From positions 1 to 38,014 of the forward strand of contig CAZSVI010000018.1 of assembly GCA_964610205.1 (NCBI GenBank): 38,014 nucleotides of DNA. The letters run 5' to 3'. Positions 23,289 to 31,819 of the stretch are shown here, in pieces. The stretch is from CAZSVI01 sp964610205. GTDB lineage: Bacteria > Bacillota > Clostridia > DSM-8532. The notes under the pieces were generated by a model, which was not told where the DNA came from, ran no database searches, and saw only the letters and a program-made list of their open reading frames with translations. Made by a program: the position numbers and the translations under genes. The first letter of the stretch is position 1. Each line of letters begins with the position of its first letter.

Positions 23289-24257
23289 ATGAAAGCTGAA
23301 ATTCTCTCCTCAAGGGGAGCAACACCTCCTCATCATAGAACGTATACATGGCAGGGAGCATTCCTTAAAAAACTGAAAGACAGTAAAATTCTTCTATTGA
23401 TGGTTCTTCCGACACTTTTATATTTCATCATATTTCATTACCTTCCGATGTGGGGAGTGCTGATTTCTTTCAAGGATTTTTCCATCTTCAAAGGTTTTTC
23501 GGAAAGCCCATGGGTCGGGTTAAAATATTTCGATCTGTTTTTTGGAAACCCAAATGCATGGAGACTAATACGCAATACGCTTCTTCTTTCCGCATATTCA
23601 ATCCTATGGGGGTTTCCGATGCCCATTATATTTGCGTTATTCTTAAATGAAGTGAGGAAAGAAAAGGCAAAGAAGTTTGTTCAAACGGTCAGCTACATGC
23701 CCCACTTTATTTCTACTGTTGTGCTGGTAAGTATGGTTACGATGTTTCTATCTCCGTCCACCGGACTTTTGAATAATTTACGTGATTTATTAGGGTTTGA
23801 AAGAATCTATTTTATGGGAAAGTCATCATACTTCAGGACCATCTATATTATATCAGGTATATGGCAGAGTCTGGGCTGGAGTAGTATATTATATTTAGCA
23901 GCAATTTCCAATATAGACCAGCAACTGTATGAAGCTGCCGTAATTGACGGAGCAGGAAAGCTCAAGCAGATTATATATGTTACAATTCCGTGTATCGCCC
24001 CTACGATTATCACGTTATTTCTGCTCAATCTGGGCAGTATTATGAATGTGGGCTTTGAAAAGGCATTTTTGCTTCAGAATCCTGGTATATATGATACTGC
24101 GGATGTCATACAGACTTTTGTCTACAGGCAGGGGATTAAGCAGGGTAATTTCAGTTACGCATCGGCTGTGGGCCTTTTCAATTCAGCAATTAATGTAACG
24201 TTGCTGGTGATTTCCAATTTAATTTCCAAACGTCTTAGTCAGACAAGTTTATGGTAA
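23289..24257 (+). CDS. lplB: LplB-type ABC permease
   Basis: 322 residues after AGAAGGAG. N-terminal polar tail, then six membrane segments. Family marks: FHYLPMWGVLISFKDF, SPWVGLKYFDLFF, YMPHFISTVVLV, EAA loop YEAAVIDGAGKLKQI, and a SQTSLW C terminus. Forms the channel with the YtcP-type product encoded 15 nt downstream, SBP2 as receptor, ATPase from elsewhere. Symbol reflects family similarity, not proof of lipoprotein-related function. Confidence 0.93.
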   Translation: MKAEILSSRGATPPHHRTYTWQGAFLKKLKDSKILLLMVLPTLLYFIIFHYLPMWGVLISFKDFSIFKGFSESPWVGLKYFDLFFGNPNAWRLIRNTLLLSAYSILWGFPMPIIFALFLNEVRKEKAKKFVQTVSYMPHFISTVVLVSMVTMFLSPSTGLLNNLRDLLGFERIYFMGKSSYFRTIYIISGIWQSLGWSSILYLAAISNIDQQLYEAAVIDGAGKLKQIIYVTIPCIAPTIITLFLLNLGSIMNVGFEKAFLLQNPGIYDTADVIQTFVYRQGIKQGNFSYASAVGLFNSAINVTLLVISNLISKRLSQTSLW

Positions 24258-24272
24258 GGAGAGAGAATAATC

Positions 24273-25139
24273 ATGCAGCATAAGAAAAGTGTTCCGGGGT
24301 CGGTTTTTCTGTTTCTGATAATGTCATTTGTAGTCGTTATTACAATCTATCCTTTTATATATATGTTGTCGGTATCTTTATCCGGCCCGTTGTATGTTAT
24401 GCAGAATAAGGTTTTCCTTTATCCCAGGGGTTTTAATTTTGATATGTACAGGTTTGTATTCAGAAATTCCATGATATATACAGCCTATAAAAACACATTC
24501 ATATATGTGACGCTGGGGACGGCGATATCTCTTCTGCTTACCAGCATGTCGGCATATGCTCTGAGCAAGAGAAACAGGCTGATTTTTGTAAAACAATTCA
24601 ATATTCTGATACTTATTACAATGTTTTTTAACGGAGGAATGATTCCGTCATTTCTGGTAGTAAGAAGTCTTGGAATAATCGATACCGTATGGGCGATGGT
24701 TCTTCCCAGCGCTGTCAGCGCATACAACCTGATTATCATGAGGACATTTTTTTACGGCTTCCCCGCGGAGATTGAGGATTCGGGCTATATTGACGGATTG
24801 AATGATTTCGGAGTTTTTTACCATCTTGTGCTTCCTACATCCAAAGCCGTGTTGGCCAGCATCGGTTTGTTTTATGCTGTGGCTCTTTGGAATACATTCT
24901 TCCTTCCATACGTGTATATGACGAGCCCTGAAAAATATCCGCTGCAGGTTGTGCTGCGCAATATCATTCTGGCGGGTACCAGTGATCAAAGCATAACCCC
25001 TGCCCAGGATGAACTGATTGTTGAGGACTCGTTAAAATTTGCGACCATCATCGTTTCAATTATACCGATTATTGCGGTATATCCTTTTATACAAAAGTAT
25101 TTTGTTAAAGGTGTCATGATAGGTTCGGTAAAAGGATAA
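24273..25139 (+). CDS. YtcP/LplC-type ABC permease
   Basis: 288 residues after GGAGAGAG. Six membrane segments; motifs TMFFNGGMIPSFLVV, YNLIIMRTFFYGFP, EDSGYIDGLNDFGVFYHLVL (variant EAA loop), and QKYFVKGVMIGSVKG at the end. Second channel subunit of the SBP2 importer. Spacing of 15 nt to the preceding gene indicates one operon. Confidence 0.93.
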   Translation: MQHKKSVPGSVFLFLIMSFVVVITIYPFIYMLSVSLSGPLYVMQNKVFLYPRGFNFDMYRFVFRNSMIYTAYKNTFIYVTLGTAISLLLTSMSAYALSKRNRLIFVKQFNILILITMFFNGGMIPSFLVVRSLGIIDTVWAMVLPSAVSAYNLIIMRTFFYGFPAEIEDSGYIDGLNDFGVFYHLVLPTSKAVLASIGLFYAVALWNTFFLPYVYMTSPEKYPLQVVLRNIILAGTSDQSITPAQDELIVEDSLKFATIIVSIIPIIAVYPFIQKYFVKGVMIGSVKG

Positions 25140-25244
25140 GAAGATACAGGCATATTCTTAAGCGCGTTATATAATTGTAAATTGCCCTGGTCTGGCACAA
25201 TAAAAGGGAGTTGGGGAGTTATGCTCCCGGAAAGGATGTTTTAT

Positions 25245-26543
25245 ATGGAAAAAGAAAGTCTGAATTCTGCCGGAAAACCACTTAAGGTGGCGCTTGTCGG
25301 AGCGGGAAACAGAGGAATGGTTTATTCGGCATTTGCTCTTGAACAGCCCGGTGAAATGAAAATTGTTGCGGTGGTTGAACCGGATGAATATAGAAGAAAG
25401 TATGCCGCCGATAAATTTGATATACCCGAGTCAAATTGTTACAGCACCGTACATGAGCTTATTGGAAGCCGAATAAATCCTGATGCGGCAATAAACAGCA
25501 CCATGGATGCGGATCATATTGCGACGTCAATTCCTCTTTTGCAGGCAGGGATTGATATTTTGCTTGAAAAACCCATATGTTTGAACCTGGAAGACCTGAA
25601 TGAATTAAATCATGTTGTAATGAAATACAACAGAAAAGTAATGATCTGTCATGTGCTCCGGTATGCGCCGTTTTATGTTGAAATTAAAAAGCGCATTTTA
25701 AATGGGGAAATAGGCCAGATAATAAGCATTCAAACAGAGGAAAACATCAGCTATCATCATTTTGCCGCTTCTTTTGTAAGAGGCAAATGGGGCAACAGCA
25801 CGGTATGCGGTTCTCATGTTATAATGGCGAAATGCTGTCATGACCTGGACCTGATAACCTGGCTTAAAAGTGGTGTTGCCCCCCTATATGTCAGCAGTTT
25901 TGGAGGGCTTAAGCATTACAGGCCGGAACAGGCCCCTGAAGGTTCCGGTGAAAGATGCCTGTCAGACTGCCGAATGGAGAGTGCGTGTGCCTATTCGGCA
26001 AAAAAGAATTATGTTGAATGCGGTTTATGGAAGCAATATGCCTGGAAAAGTATACAGCATCTTGGAGATCAGATTCCAGATGAGGAAAAGCTGGAATCGT
26101 TAAGGAAAGATAACCCGTATGGCAGATGCGTCTGGCGCTGTGATAACAATGCCGAGGATCATCAGGTGGTTATGATTGAATTTAAAGACGGCTCCACAGC
26201 GGTTCACTCCCTTAACGGAGGTGCTTCAAAGCCTTGCAGAACGATACATATTACAGGTACAAAGGGTGAGCTCCTTGGAGTAATGGAGGATGCGTATTTT
26301 ATAATAAGGCACCCTGATGCAAGGAAAGGCCATGAATATTCTGAAAAAAGGATGGAAATAAATGTGCAGGGAGATATGCACGGCGGTGGTGATCTAAGGC
26401 TTGTTGAAGATTTTGTAAAAACAATGAAAGGCCATTCACCATCTATTTCATGTACCAGCCTTGAAGATTCCATAAATGGTCATTTAATAGGATTCGCGTC
26501 TGTGGAGGCAATGCATGATAGAAAAGTAATTAAAATAGGTTAA
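25245..26543 (+). CDS. Gfo/Idh/MocA-family oxidoreductase with conserved Cys set (module 3)
   Basis: 432 residues from ATG 25245; AAAGGA lies 8 nt upstream, and the paralog at 35518 has the same arrangement (AAAGGATGTTTT then start). The frame opens at 25182 but without support. Rossmann NAD(P) site KVALVGAGNRG, substrate loop LLEKPICLN, and AKCCHDLD. A middle insert has CLSDC, then SACAYSA, VECGLW and GRCVWRC; all six Cys recur in the paralog, suggesting a metal site. Expected to oxidise or reduce a sugar or cyclitol at one carbon. Confidence 0.92.
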   Translation: MEKESLNSAGKPLKVALVGAGNRGMVYSAFALEQPGEMKIVAVVEPDEYRRKYAADKFDIPESNCYSTVHELIGSRINPDAAINSTMDADHIATSIPLLQAGIDILLEKPICLNLEDLNELNHVVMKYNRKVMICHVLRYAPFYVEIKKRILNGEIGQIISIQTEENISYHHFAASFVRGKWGNSTVCGSHVIMAKCCHDLDLITWLKSGVAPLYVSSFGGLKHYRPEQAPEGSGERCLSDCRMESACAYSAKKNYVECGLWKQYAWKSIQHLGDQIPDEEKLESLRKDNPYGRCVWRCDNNAEDHQVVMIEFKDGSTAVHSLNGGASKPCRTIHITGTKGELLGVMEDAYFIIRHPDARKGHEYSEKRMEINVQGDMHGGGDLRLVEDFVKTMKGHSPSISCTSLEDSINGHLIGFASVEAMHDRKVIKIG

Positions 26544-26650
26544 ATCAAATAAGTCCATGTGGAAGTTATGGCTTGAAGGATCTATTTATAGCTTGAACAA
26601 AAACCCTAATTGGAGTAAAATCATATACATATAAGTTGAACTGAGTTTTT

Positions 26651-26713
26651 GTGTCAGTGTGAGCGAATCGAAGAATATTTACCCCAGAGATGAAAAAAAT
26701 CCTTCGCTGACAC
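26651..26713 (+). terminator. imperfect hairpin upstream of the ceramidase-like gene
   Basis: GTGTCAG..AGCGAA (26651-26667) pairs with TTCGCTGACAC (26703-26713) with a bulge. No T run. It occupies a 236-nt spacer that otherwise shows no gene. Probable mRNA processing or stability element. Confidence 0.4.
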
Positions 26714-26779
26714 CCAGAAGATGTCCGAATACCGGTTTAGTATTAGGATTCTCTAAAATAGCAAAATGGAGGCGTTTTT

Positions 26780-28129
26780 ATGAAATTCAGTGTTATGAAA
26801 GAAAAAATTACACCGGATAAACCGGTATTGCAGATGGGCTTTTCGTCAAGAACCCATAAAAATATAGGAGTACATGACGATCCATATGCCAGTGTTGTAT
26901 TGATGCAGGCAAATGAAACAGTAATTATAATAGCTCTGGATCTTGTATATGGAGATAAAAGCTTTGCATATGGCATTAAAAGAGCCATAAGTGAAAAGTA
27001 TGGATTGTCTCAAAATAATATTATAATCAGCTTTTCACATACACATTCGGTTGTTGCGGTAACAGGTGAAGATGAGGATAAAAGAGCAGTAAACCCTTAT
27101 AGTATGAATGCCGATGGTTTTCTTTGGGGTATGGACAAGAAGGATGTTAATTATACAGAGGATATAAAATATTTCAATATTTTACAAGATAAAATTATGG
27201 GTATGATTGATACGGGATTTAACAATCTGATAGAAGGCGATATAAGTATTTGCAAGGGTAAATCTGATTTTGGAGTGAGCAGAAGATTCCCGTCCGGTAA
27301 TGAAATCCTTTGGAAACCGTATTTTGATAAAAACAGTATGGATATGGATTTATTCCTTCTTAAATTTATTGATAAAAATAAGAAGGCATACGGACTTATC
27401 TATAACTATGCCTGCCATCCGACAACCTTAGGCCCGGATAATTACTATATATCCGCGGATTACCCCGGAGTGGTGCGGAGAGTGCTTGAAGAAAAAAATC
27501 CCGGTTTGACCGCTGTATTTCTGCAAGGCTGCGGTGGAGATATCAAACCATATATTACAGCGGACAATGGAAGGTTTAAAAGCTGTAATTTTGATGAACT
27601 GGAACAGGCAGGTACTTTACTTGCAAACAAGATTCAGGAATACATCGAACAGCCGGAGTGGAGAATCATAAATCCTGATTTTTCAACAGGATATAGCGAT
27701 GTCAAGCTGTATACTGAAGTCTGGGATCCTGAAAAATGGAATACAATATTGAATAATCCTGATCAGCCGCTATACAGGAAAAAGTCGGTTGAAAAAATTT
27801 TGCTGGATATGAAAGAAAATAGAATTAAAAACTATCTTCCATACTATATGTCGTTTTTCAGATTGGATAATAATACATGTATGGTTTGCCTTGAGGGTGA
27901 AGTTGTAAGTGATATCGGTAAGGAAATAAAGAAAATATTCAACGAGGATATTATCGTGCTGGGATACGCGAACAGCATCTCATGTTATATTCCGACCAAA
28001 AAGGTATTACAGGATGGCGGGTACGAGAGAGAGTCCTTTATGGGTGCCCGTCTCGCAGGACCTTTTGTGCCTGAGGTTGAAGATATTATAATTGGAAGAG
28101 CGGCATTAATGGTTAAGTCCGGGCAGTAA
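26780..28129 (+). CDS. neutral/alkaline ceramidase-like hydrolase
   Basis: 449 residues after ATGGAGG. N-terminal half matches the neutral/alkaline non-lysosomal ceramidase fold: FSHTHS, LIYNYACHPTTLG (metal-binding His), SADYPGVVRRVL, and LQGCGGDIKPY. True ceramidases are larger, about 650-700 residues with a C-terminal domain and signal peptide; this protein lacks both, so it is cytosolic. Bacterial relatives in sugar loci are often annotated as such without known substrate. Amide or ester cleavage on an imported modified sugar is an inference. It has no counterpart in the second module. Confidence 0.83.
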   Translation: MKFSVMKEKITPDKPVLQMGFSSRTHKNIGVHDDPYASVVLMQANETVIIIALDLVYGDKSFAYGIKRAISEKYGLSQNNIIISFSHTHSVVAVTGEDEDKRAVNPYSMNADGFLWGMDKKDVNYTEDIKYFNILQDKIMGMIDTGFNNLIEGDISICKGKSDFGVSRRFPSGNEILWKPYFDKNSMDMDLFLLKFIDKNKKAYGLIYNYACHPTTLGPDNYYISADYPGVVRRVLEEKNPGLTAVFLQGCGGDIKPYITADNGRFKSCNFDELEQAGTLLANKIQEYIEQPEWRIINPDFSTGYSDVKLYTEVWDPEKWNTILNNPDQPLYRKKSVEKILLDMKENRIKNYLPYYMSFFRLDNNTCMVCLEGEVVSDIGKEIKKIFNEDIIVLGYANSISCYIPTKKVLQDGGYERESFMGARLAGPFVPEVEDIIIGRAALMVKSGQ

Positions 28130-28173
28130 ATCGCACTGCCTGCCAGATAAATAAAATGATAGGGTAAGGATGG

Positions 28174-29241
28174 ATGAAAGATATGCTTGTGACTCCGCGC
28201 AGAAGGGTTATGTCTGCTCTGGGCAATAATGTACCCGATAAAATTCCGTTTACTGTGTATGAATGTATGATTCCGCAGTGCACAACTGAAAGAGAACTCA
28301 GAAACAGGGGACTTTGCATTGTGAAGAGAATCCCGTCATATACCATTCTCCGTCCAAACGTTGATACTAAAACGTATGGTTATAAGGATAAGAACGGAAG
28401 AAAGCTGGTTCGGACTGTATACACAACACCATACGGAGAACTGGATACACTGTCTCAGCCGGGAATCAACACAACGTGGACTCTTGAACATATGTTTAAA
28501 ACATCCGAGGATTACAAACGGTTATTATTTTATATTAAAGACAGTGTTGTGAAACCAAATTATGAATATGTTGAAGCGGAAGTTAACAGGCTTGGAGAAG
28601 ATTTCGCAATAAGAGATCAGATAGTACTTGAGCCTTTGCAGGCTCTGATATCGGAATATATGGGGTCGGAGACCTTCTGTTATGAGTGGATGGATAACCG
28701 GGATGAGATAATGATACTCTATAAAGCTCTTGTAGAGCTTGCAAGGAAAGTATATGCGGTTGTTGCCGACAGCCCCCTTGAGTTTGCCAATTATGGAGGC
28801 AATGTGGTTCCGCAGATTATTGGAGTTGAGAATTTCAGGAAGTATTATGTGCCTCATTATAATGAAGCCGCAGAACTGCTTCATCAGAAGGGAAAGCTTA
28901 TCGGATGCCATTTTGACGCGGATAATACCTCTATCATGAGTGATATCGCAGGAACGGCTCTTGATTATATTGAGGCATATGATCCTGGAATCAGCCCGCC
29001 GGTTAAGGAAGCGCGTAAAGCATGGCCTGGTAAGGTACTGTGGCTGAACTGGCCAAGCGCGTGGCATCTTAATTCCTATGAGGAGATTTATAGCGGCACT
29101 GTCAGGCTGATAGAGGAAGCTGCTCCGGGTAACGGCCTGATTATAGGAATTACGGAGGATGTACCTGCCGAGCGCTGGCAGAAAAATTTTATAACTATCA
29201 TGGATGCTATTGATCAAACGCTCCCGGCGCTTTGCACTTAA
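28174..29241 (+). CDS. uroporphyrinogen-decarboxylase-like protein (module 3)
   Basis: 355 residues, ATG 28174 with an AGGGTAAGG site. A PF01208-type (URO-D/MtaA-like) barrel: TPRRRVMSALGNNVPDKIPF at the start, ENFRKYYVPHYNEAAELLHQ, GKLIGCHFDADN in place of the zinc-site HxC of MtaA/CmuA, and GLIIGITEDVPAERW. The heme-pathway RQAGR motif is absent, so it is not HemE. The last ten codons (IDQTLPALCT) lie within repeat copy D, so the original C terminus may have been altered. Methyl transfer or another one-carbon reaction is possible; activity unknown. Confidence 0.82.
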   Translation: MKDMLVTPRRRVMSALGNNVPDKIPFTVYECMIPQCTTERELRNRGLCIVKRIPSYTILRPNVDTKTYGYKDKNGRKLVRTVYTTPYGELDTLSQPGINTTWTLEHMFKTSEDYKRLLFYIKDSVVKPNYEYVEAEVNRLGEDFAIRDQIVLEPLQALISEYMGSETFCYEWMDNRDEIMILYKALVELARKVYAVVADSPLEFANYGGNVVPQIIGVENFRKYYVPHYNEAAELLHQKGKLIGCHFDADNTSIMSDIAGTALDYIEAYDPGISPPVKEARKAWPGKVLWLNWPSAWHLNSYEEIYSGTVRLIEEAAPGNGLIIGITEDVPAERWQKNFITIMDAIDQTLPALCT

Positions 29242-29296
29242 AACACGTAAAGCAGGCGATTCAGCGCACAATTCGCGCAAAGTCATTGAAATGTCA
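29215..29296 (+). repeat. dispersed intergenic repeat, copy D (overlaps a gene end)
   Basis: AAACGCTCCCGGCGCTTTGC start nearly identical to copy C, then ACTTAAAACACG, GCAGGCGATTC, and CGCACAATTCGCGCAAAGTC tail. CTTTGC near the left pairs with GCAAAG on the right. It supplies the last codons and stop of the URO-D-like gene and reaches the 3' end of the convergent regulator gene. Confidence 0.6.
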
Positions 29297-31528
29297 GATC
29301 AGGTTTTTTCTGTATTCATCCGGTGTTTTGCCAAAATGTTTCTTAAAAGCCCGGGTAAATGTGTTGACGTTTGTATATCCCACTTTTTCTGAGATATCCT
29401 TGATTTTAAAAGAGGAGTTGGATAATAGATTTATCGATTTTTTGATACGGAAATTATTTAAATAGTAATTGAAGTTCGTACCAACTTTATCACGAAAATA
29501 TGAGGAGATATAATTACTGGTGATTCCCAGCTTTTGGGCCAGCAAATCCAGATAGATTTCTTCCGGGTAATGGTTTTCAATATAGTCGGTTATATAATCA
29601 ATAATATAGTCGCTTGCTTTACTATGACTATTGATATAGTTTGTGACTGATATCACAAAACCATTACACGAATCAACAAATTCGTCGAATGATGAATAAC
29701 TGTTAATCCTGGAATATATGCCGTTTATATCAATACATTCAGGTACTTCATAATACAGTTTGGTCAGTACTTTCGCGCCGCAGTTTATAATCTCGGTGCA
29801 AAGAAGCTGAAAAGAAAACTGAATGACTTCTTTTTTATAATTATATTGCAGAATGTCGTTAACGCACTGTATACATTCATCCTGTTGTCCGCCGGATAAA
29901 AGATTAGATAACCGTTCAGTCTGCTCTGACGATAGATAATATCTATTATTAACCGATTTTATTGAATTTTCAAATAAAATCTGAGTGCTGTTTATAAGCT
30001 TCCGGTATTTTGATATCTCAAAAAGCCCGTTATATGTTTTATTCAACTGTGAGGTATCGTTGTAAATATTGCTTGTTATAATAGTAAAAAATACATATTC
30101 TTCTTCATATTTCAGCCTGGCGCCCACTTCCTCAATAGTGGAAGTGATGTCTTTGGTGTTGTTTTTGATGTTTACAATTGAAATTATCTTTTCACTTTCT
30201 ATCTGGAATGTAATAGAATCCTGAAAATAATCAGACAGGTATAACTCAATCAGTTCCTTAAGAACAAATGCGCCCTTACCTGTATTTGCCATAAACTCAT
30301 CCCTGTATTTATCTTTATAGTGGATAACAAAACAAATTAACATGAAATTATTGAAAGTAAACTTCTTTTTAAGATCATTGAACGGCAAGTAACTGCCCTT
30401 CAAACCTGATTGAAAGGAAAAGGATTCCAGCATGGAATTTTTGGCCTCATTATCTTCAACAATCAATCGGACACTGTCGCGGATATAACTAAGACTGGTG
30501 AAATTACCCAAGCGGGTATTGTCGGATGAACGCTTTATTAAATCCGCGATCTGTTTTACGGGATCATTGAAGATTTTGACAAAAGCAAACGACAAAAGTA
30601 TGCTTATTATAAAAGAGAGTACGGCAATAAGCCGGAAAGTTGAATTGGTTTTATTTAGCTGCTGCTTCAGTGTGTTATTCGGAAGGAAAGCAGAGTAAAT
30701 AAGATCACCCTCGTTTGACTTGCGTGAAAAAAGATATCCGTTTTTTGTTTTAACAAATTGAGAGCTATGGTCTATATCCAAGAAATTAAAACTTTCATCC
30801 TGTTCTGCCGGGAACAATAATTCATTGTTGGAATTGTATATGTAAAAATTATCATCGTATTGATCAATGGAGCCGTATAACGCGTTAATATTAATCAGCG
30901 CAATGATAATAAAAGAGGAGTTGTTATTGCGTTTGTATGCCATAGGCATTAAGATATAGTTATGCTCACGCTCATAAGAGTAATATGTACTATCCTGGAA
31001 TATACCTGTCGGATATAAGTTAAAGATAAATTCCTTTTTCATTTCTTCCAACCAGAAATTTTTGGTATACGTTGAACTCTTAAAGAAAGCTTCAAAAAAT
31101 CGATCACAGTTTATTGTCGAGTCAAGCAACAATATATTATTATAGTAGTCTTCGGGCAGAACAAAAATTCTTTCCACATATTTTAAGATATGTTCATTGG
31201 AAGATCTGTATTTTTCCAGAAACGCCAATACGATTTTATTTTGTATATGGGGTGTTTGCTGACCGTTGATTACAGGAGTAAAAGCAGAATCTGAACTTAT
31301 GTTCAAAAACATATTCTTAAGCTGATATAATTTTTCATCCATTTTATTTTTTTTGAATTCTATTGAATGACTAGCATTTTTCACTATTTCATTTTCAATG
31401 TTCTCAATAAAAAAATTGTATGAAATCAAATAAAAGATTGAGGATAGAATGATTATCAGCAAAAAACTGGCCATTAGCCCAATAAACATTGAATTCATCA
31501 AAGGTTTGTGAATACTCAAATGCTTCAC
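29294..31528 (-). CDS. membrane-sensor AraC-family regulator (module 4)
   Basis: 744 residues, start chosen at GTG 31528: GGAGG lies 8 nt upstream, and from here the N terminus aligns with the paralog at 19093 (MKHLS..LMNSMFIGLMASF). Frames at 31546/31543 would read through the ribosome site. Membrane segment about 17-38, extracytoplasmic sensor about 270 residues, second membrane segment about 290-312 (SFIISILLSFAFVK), and C-terminal AraC HTH pair (LDLLAQKLGITSNYISSYF, GKTPDEYRKN). Expected to sense an external sugar and activate the divergent SBP3 operon. Confidence 0.9.
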   Translation of the reverse strand: MKHLSIHKPLMNSMFIGLMASFLLIIILSSIFYLISYNFFIENIENEIVKNASHSIEFKKNKMDEKLYQLKNMFLNISSDSAFTPVINGQQTPHIQNKIVLAFLEKYRSSNEHILKYVERIFVLPEDYYNNILLLDSTINCDRFFEAFFKSSTYTKNFWLEEMKKEFIFNLYPTGIFQDSTYYSYEREHNYILMPMAYKRNNNSSFIIIALININALYGSIDQYDDNFYIYNSNNELLFPAEQDESFNFLDIDHSSQFVKTKNGYLFSRKSNEGDLIYSAFLPNNTLKQQLNKTNSTFRLIAVLSFIISILLSFAFVKIFNDPVKQIADLIKRSSDNTRLGNFTSLSYIRDSVRLIVEDNEAKNSMLESFSFQSGLKGSYLPFNDLKKKFTFNNFMLICFVIHYKDKYRDEFMANTGKGAFVLKELIELYLSDYFQDSITFQIESEKIISIVNIKNNTKDITSTIEEVGARLKYEEEYVFFTIITSNIYNDTSQLNKTYNGLFEISKYRKLINSTQILFENSIKSVNNRYYLSSEQTERLSNLLSGGQQDECIQCVNDILQYNYKKEVIQFSFQLLCTEIINCGAKVLTKLYYEVPECIDINGIYSRINSYSSFDEFVDSCNGFVISVTNYINSHSKASDYIIDYITDYIENHYPEEIYLDLLAQKLGITSNYISSYFRDKVGTNFNYYLNNFRIKKSINLLSNSSFKIKDISEKVGYTNVNTFTRAFKKHFGKTPDEYRKNLI

Positions 31529-31819
31529 TGAAAAAGCCTCCATCAATAATGATATTTAAATATAATTTCACTGTCAGGTATCAGTTTAACATAATTTTTA
31601 TATTCCTTCAATCATTTCATCCGCAGTATTCCTATTTGGCTTGCGACAATTTCTACTGTCATCAACAAAATCTCAACTCTGATGATAATAAAGTATATTA
31701 TTGTAGTTTTTCAGGATTGTATATGGTTTTTATTTCGTTTATCATGAACTTGTTAGCGCTGACAAAATCCTAATATTAAATCCTAATATTAAATCCTATT
31801 ATTAAAGGAGGAAATATCT
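31529..31819. promoter_or_regulatory. divergent promoter region with three 13-bp tandem repeats
   Basis: Separates the regulator (minus) from SBP3 (plus). At 31765-31803 AAATCCTAATATT occurs three times head to tail (third copy one mismatch: AAATCCTATTATT), ending directly at the SBP3 ribosome site AAAGGAGG. Each unit carries a TAATAT/TATTAT that could act as a -10 box, so exact promoter placement is ambiguous. Confidence 0.55.
31751..31764. promoter_or_regulatory. cre-like operator upstream of SBP3
   Basis: TGTTAGCGCTGACA is a near-palindrome that matches the CcpA cre consensus TGWAANCGNTNWCA at all but one position. It overlaps the presumed SBP3 promoter, consistent with carbon catabolite repression. 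A site for another LacI-family protein is the alternative. Confidence 0.5.

Noticed and set aside
28174..29241. HemE (heme biosynthesis uroporphyrinogen decarboxylase)
   Set aside because: Lacks the N-terminal RQAGR motif and is set in a sugar-transport operon without heme genes.
28525..29286. 253-codon open frame on the minus strand
   Set aside because: Lies fully opposite the URO-D-like gene, which has clear family motifs and a ribosome site; the antisense product looks like nothing known.
31765..31803. CRISPR-like direct repeats
   Set aside because: The three 13-bp units are contiguous, with no spacers and no cas genes.
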